This document shows, piece by piece, positions 5,341 through 8,030 of a stretch of DNA of 8,030 nt. The position numbers were made by a program, and so were the translations under genes. The stretch's first letter is position 1. Each line of letters begins with the position of its first letter. The notes beneath the pieces were generated by a model. That model saw nothing but the letters and a program-made list of their open reading frames with translations. It did no database searches and had not been told where the DNA came from. Source of the stretch: GWF2-50-93 sp041666985 (lineage in GTDB: Bacteria > Verrucomicrobiota > Lentisphaeria > Victivallales > GWF2-50-93). The stretch is taken from assembly GCA_041666985.1 (NCBI GenBank), contig JBAYFV010000171.1, positions 1 to 8,030 of the forward strand, read 5' to 3'.

Positions 5341-6732
5341 ATGTTTGAAAATCTTACAGATAAACTGCAGAAGGTGTTCAGGAAGATAAGCGGACAGGGA
5401 ATCCTGACCGAATCCAATGTCTCCGAGGCGATGGACCAGATCCGCGACGCGCTTCTCGACGCCGACGTAAATCACAATGTCGTAAGGGAATTCACCGGGG
5501 AGATCAGGAAGGACTGTCTTGGCATAGAGGTTTTAAAAACCGTGACTCCCGGACAGCAGCTTGTTAAAATTGTAAACGACAGGCTGATCGAACTGATGGG
5601 CAAAGAGGCCTCCCCACTCAGCATCGGGGGCGCGCATCCGGCGGTAATCATGGTCGTCGGTCTGCACGGCGGCGGTAAAACCACAACTTGTGCGAAAATC
5701 GCATTGAATCTCAGGAAGGACAATAAGAAAGCACTGCTTGTCGCGGGCGACATATACAGGCCGGCGGCCATTGACCAGCTTGAAATCCTCGGCAGGGAAA
5801 ACGGAATGCCGGTTCATTCCGAACGCGGAAATCCGAATGTTCCGTCAATCGCGAAAAACGCGGTTGAGTACGCTAGGAAAGAGGCGATCGATGTTGTCAT
5901 AATAGATACGGCGGGAAGACTTCAGATTGACGAACAGATGGTCGCCGAGCTTGTCAGGGTTAAACAGGCCGTCAATCCGAAGGAAATCCTTCTCGTGGCT
6001 GATGCGGCTCTCGGACAGGAAGCCGTTTCCGTGGCCGATCATTTCCACAAGGCGCTGGCTTTGACCGGTGTGATTCTGACAAAACTCGACGGTGACGCCC
6101 GCGGCGGTGCGGCGCTTTCAATCCGCAAGGTTACGGGTTGTCCGATCAAGTTTGTGGGTGTCGGCGAAAAAATAGCGGATCTGGATGTGTTTTATCCGGA
6201 AAGAATGGCGTCGCGGATACTCGGCATGGGTGATATTGTCTCCCTCGTCGAAAAAGCGGCACTGGAAATAGACAAGGAAGATTCCGAAAGGCTTCAGGAG
6301 AAACTTCGCACTAAATCGTTCGACCTCGACGATTTCCTCCAGCAGCTCAAGCAGATGAAAAAAATGGGCGGGCTCGAATCTGTGCTCAAGCTTCTCCCCG
6401 GCGGCAATAAGCTCTCGGGGGTTCCCGACTTTGATGACAGGACTTTCACCCACATGGAAGCGATAATATCCGCCATGACCAAAGCGGAAAAGAAAAATCC
6501 CGATCTGATTGACTTTTCAAGGAAAAAACGAATTTCAAAAGGGAGTGGAACTTCTCTGGAGGAAGTGGGGCAGCTCTTAAAACAGTTTGCGATGATGCAG
6601 AAATTCCTGAAACAGACAAGCCTCGTCAACAGGCTGATGTCCGGTTCGCCATTCAGCGATCCCGGCTCGCTGGCGAATAAAATCAGACGCGGCAGCAATT
6701 TCACACCCAGCAAGAAAAAAAGAAGAAAATAA
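5341..6732 (+). CDS. ffh: Signal recognition particle protein (SRP54 GTPase)
   Basis: Ffh binds signal sequences as they leave the ribosome, together with SRP RNA, and hands the complex to FtsY at the membrane. The 463 residues cover the whole family: an N domain (1-~95), a GTPase G domain and an M domain (about 328-435). Visible motifs are the P-loop GLHGGGKT (107-114), DIYRPAAIDQ (137-146), DTAGR (189-193), TKLDGDARGG (247-256), FVGVGE (271-276) and the LGMGD linker (294-298). SRP-RNA binding is marked by SRKKRISKGSG (393-403) followed by LLKQFAMMQKFLKQ. The tail is strongly basic (KKKRRK). The P-loop departs from the usual GLQG(S/A)GKT, and DAALGQ (221-226) replaces DAMTGQ. CAGGAG lies about 12 bases before the ATG, a slightly long gap. 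The usual partner rpsP is absent; a GAF-like gene follows after 10 bases. Confidence 0.97.
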   Translation: MFENLTDKLQKVFRKISGQGILTESNVSEAMDQIRDALLDADVNHNVVREFTGEIRKDCLGIEVLKTVTPGQQLVKIVNDRLIELMGKEASPLSIGGAHPAVIMVVGLHGGGKTTTCAKIALNLRKDNKKALLVAGDIYRPAAIDQLEILGRENGMPVHSERGNPNVPSIAKNAVEYARKEAIDVVIIDTAGRLQIDEQMVAELVRVKQAVNPKEILLVADAALGQEAVSVADHFHKALALTGVILTKLDGDARGGAALSIRKVTGCPIKFVGVGEKIADLDVFYPERMASRILGMGDIVSLVEKAALEIDKEDSERLQEKLRTKSFDLDDFLQQLKQMKKMGGLESVLKLLPGGNKLSGVPDFDDRTFTHMEAIISAMTKAEKKNPDLIDFSRKKRISKGSGTSLEEVGQLLKQFAMMQKFLKQTSLVNRLMSGSPFSDPGSLANKIRRGSNFTPSKKKRRK

Positions 6733-6742
6733 AGGTGTTGTT

Positions 6743-7813
6743 ATGAAAGTGCCTCCTAAAGTATTCAAATTTAAAACCCCTGCAATGTCACAGACCAAGG
6801 CCGAAATTCCCCCGGCGTCTCCCCAGCCTGTTCCGCCTCCGCCGGCGATACCCCTGCAGAAGCCGCAGATGTCGCCGCCGCAGCGGCCGATGGCCCAGGC
6901 CGCCACTCAGCAGGGGATCATTCGTCAGGGAAGGCTAATACAGAGTGGCTCAAGTGTCGCATCGCCTGTTCCGCCGCCTCCGCCTGTCATGACTTTAAGA
7001 CCCGAATCAATCAAAAAGCCCGAAGTTTCCTCAATCGCTAAACCGGCTTTGGATAAAACATTTGTCAGGATGTGTGACGTGCCGGAGAAATATCAGATTC
7101 CCGACATGTCGGAAGATTTGCAGAAAATTATTGAAAACGAGGCCGAGAACTACAAGGATCAGGTACAGAGTTTTGTTGATTTATGTGAGATTTTCTCGAA
7201 CCCGGGCTGGCAGTTCCCGGATATTGTTGATTACATTCATATGCTGGTGAGATCTGTCAATCTTGACGTTCTGAGCATAGTCCTGACGGATTCTACGGAA
7301 AAGGGGAGATTATGTAAGGCCATAAGCAGGGGATATAAGTCTGCGCCCGGATCGCGCATTGTTGCGGAATGGGCGTCGGCTGTTACTGCGGATGCCACCG
7401 TGAACTGGGACAGGCTGATGGATATAGCTGCAGACAAAAACACAAAGATATCCAGGTGGATTTCAGGGGAGGCCCTCCATTCGGTCGGGTATGTTCCCAT
7501 CCACGACAGTAAAAGGATTTATGGTTTCCTGCTTGTAGGGGCATATGAAAATAAAATCCAGTCGCCCCTGGCGTCTTCCCTTCTCGAACTCTGCGGCAAC
7601 AGAATCGGACTTGTTCTTGAAACAAGAAGAGGCGCATCCGCTCCTTCTGAAAAGATCACGCAGACAGCCAGCCTTGTCCAGGATCATCTTGCAATGCTGA
7701 CAAGTTATCTCGAGGTCCTGAAAATATCTGCCAGGATAAATCCCGAAGATGTGGCGAACACCGCCGAAAAATGCCTGAAGACAATTGCCGAAATCAAAAA
7801 GATGCTCCAGTGA
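6743..7813 (+). CDS. Proline-rich GAF-like protein with degenerate histidine-kinase-type tail
   Basis: Not recognised as a named gene. Its 356 residues fall into three parts. Residues 1-~105 are low-complexity and rich in Pro, Gln and Ser, with runs such as PVPPPPA (30-35) and PVPPPPPV (75-82), probably a disordered tether. Residues ~135-296 have the helix and strand pattern of a GAF sensor fold (FVDLCEIFSNPGWQFPDIVDYI, shown by its ends, then VPIHDSKRIYGFLLVG at 251-266). Residues 303-356 look like two helices. The first, ending in LAMLTSYLEVL (316-326), aligns with a kinase H-box region PLTxIxGYxELL; the histidine position would be S310. No HATPase domain follows. No signal peptide or membrane segment is visible. 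The ATG at 6743 has AAGGTG 5 bases upstream and is 10 bases past the ffh stop, so the two are likely co-transcribed. Role unknown; a ligand-sensing adaptor is one guess. Confidence 0.85.
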   Translation: MKVPPKVFKFKTPAMSQTKAEIPPASPQPVPPPPAIPLQKPQMSPPQRPMAQAATQQGIIRQGRLIQSGSSVASPVPPPPPVMTLRPESIKKPEVSSIAKPALDKTFVRMCDVPEKYQIPDMSEDLQKIIENEAENYKDQVQSFVDLCEIFSNPGWQFPDIVDYIHMLVRSVNLDVLSIVLTDSTEKGRLCKAISRGYKSAPGSRIVAEWASAVTADATVNWDRLMDIAADKNTKISRWISGEALHSVGYVPIHDSKRIYGFLLVGAYENKIQSPLASSLLELCGNRIGLVLETRRGASAPSEKITQTASLVQDHLAMLTSYLEVLKISARINPEDVANTAEKCLKTIAEIKKMLQ

Positions 7814-7823
7814 TCAGCGGCCT

Positions 7824-7845
7824 ACTGCTGCGGTCGCAGTTTTAT
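7824..7845 (+). terminator. Possible weak terminator of the ffh transcription unit
   Basis: ACTGC and GCAGT pair (5 bp) around a 7-base loop and are followed by TTTTAT starting at the stem end. It begins 11 bases after the stop codon. The stem is short, so this is tentative. Confidence 0.3.
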
Positions 7846-7856
7846 CAATAGAGGCA

Positions 7857-8022
7857 ATTTCAAAACTCAAATTTAAAGGAGCGCGGGTTTTCTTACCCGC
7901 GGAAATCTAATTCAAGGTATAGGAATTTCAAAGTTTATGAATATCCAATGGTAATTCAAATTCCAATTTCCAAATTCCAAAGCACAGACAAGCTCCAGAT
8001 TTCAAATGAAGAAAAATTCCAA
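7857..8022. repeat. AT-rich simple-repeat tract (ATTTCAAA and TTCCAA)
   Basis: TTCCAA occurs at 7961, 7968 and 7975, exactly 7 bases apart, and again at 8017. ATTTCAAA occurs at 7857, 7925 and 7999. The tract is non-coding and continues to the window edge; no gene is visible from 7814 to 8030. It looks like degenerate low-complexity intergenic repeat DNA. Confidence 0.5.
7882..7901. repeat. GC-rich hairpin in AT-rich non-coding DNA
   Basis: CGCGGGT (7882-7888) and ACCCGCG (7895-7901) pair perfectly around a 6-base loop. No T-tract follows on the plus strand. It could be an alternative terminator stem, or part of an interspersed repeat, given the sharp composition contrast with its surroundings. 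Confidence 0.5.
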
Positions 8023-8030
8023 ACTAATAA

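Noticed and set aside
7957..8022. Start of a CRISPR array
   Set aside because: The repeated unit is only 6-7 bases in a low-complexity tract; there are no long identical repeats with unique spacers.

Overview
The window looks like a stretch of bacterial chromosome with intermediate GC, AT-richer between genes. It suggests a member of the PVC superphylum, possibly Lentisphaerota or Verrucomicrobiota. That guess rests only on the flavour of the Ffh protein (DAALGQ in place of the usual DAMTGQ, and the FVGVGEKIADLDVF and MASRILGMGD stretches) and on the style of the interspersed intergenic repeats. It is an inference. No rRNA, tRNA, CRISPR array, transposase or phage gene is visible.

Left part (1-3390, minus strand): a three-gene cluster read right to left. 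It encodes a short GntR repressor of the YtrA type (2947-3333), an ABC transporter ATPase (1689-2603) and a membrane permease whose 3' end runs off the window (1-1689). The ATPase stop and permease start overlap as TAATG, so the two are probably translationally coupled. In front of the repressor lies a 25-bp inverted repeat, CGTGTA-N13-TACACG. It has the same half-site core and spacing as the operator recalled for Bacillus subtilis YtrA, and it overlaps a plausible promoter. This points to an autoregulated, envelope-stress-type ABC operon. The repressor and ATPase genes are separated by 343 bases packed with hairpins, including a 97-base segment that can fold almost completely into a three-way junction.

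Middle (3531-5204, minus strand): a complete ilvD gene for dihydroxyacid dehydratase (branched-chain amino acid and pantothenate precursor synthesis). It sits upstream of the repressor on the same strand but apparently has its own transcription unit.

Right part (5341-7813, plus strand, divergent from ilvD): ffh, encoding the signal recognition particle GTPase, with an atypical P-loop (GLHGGGKT). Ten bases after it comes a gene for a protein with a proline-rich tail, a GAF-like domain and a two-helix C-terminus. That C-terminus resembles a histidine kinase dimerisation domain lacking both the phospho-acceptor histidine and the ATPase domain. The last 217 bases are non-coding and hold a possible weak terminator, a GC-rich hairpin and a 7-base-periodic TTCCAA repeat.

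The most unusual items are the three-way-junction element inside the ABC operon, the matched YtrA-like repressor and operator pair, and the GAF/pseudo-kinase protein coupled to ffh.
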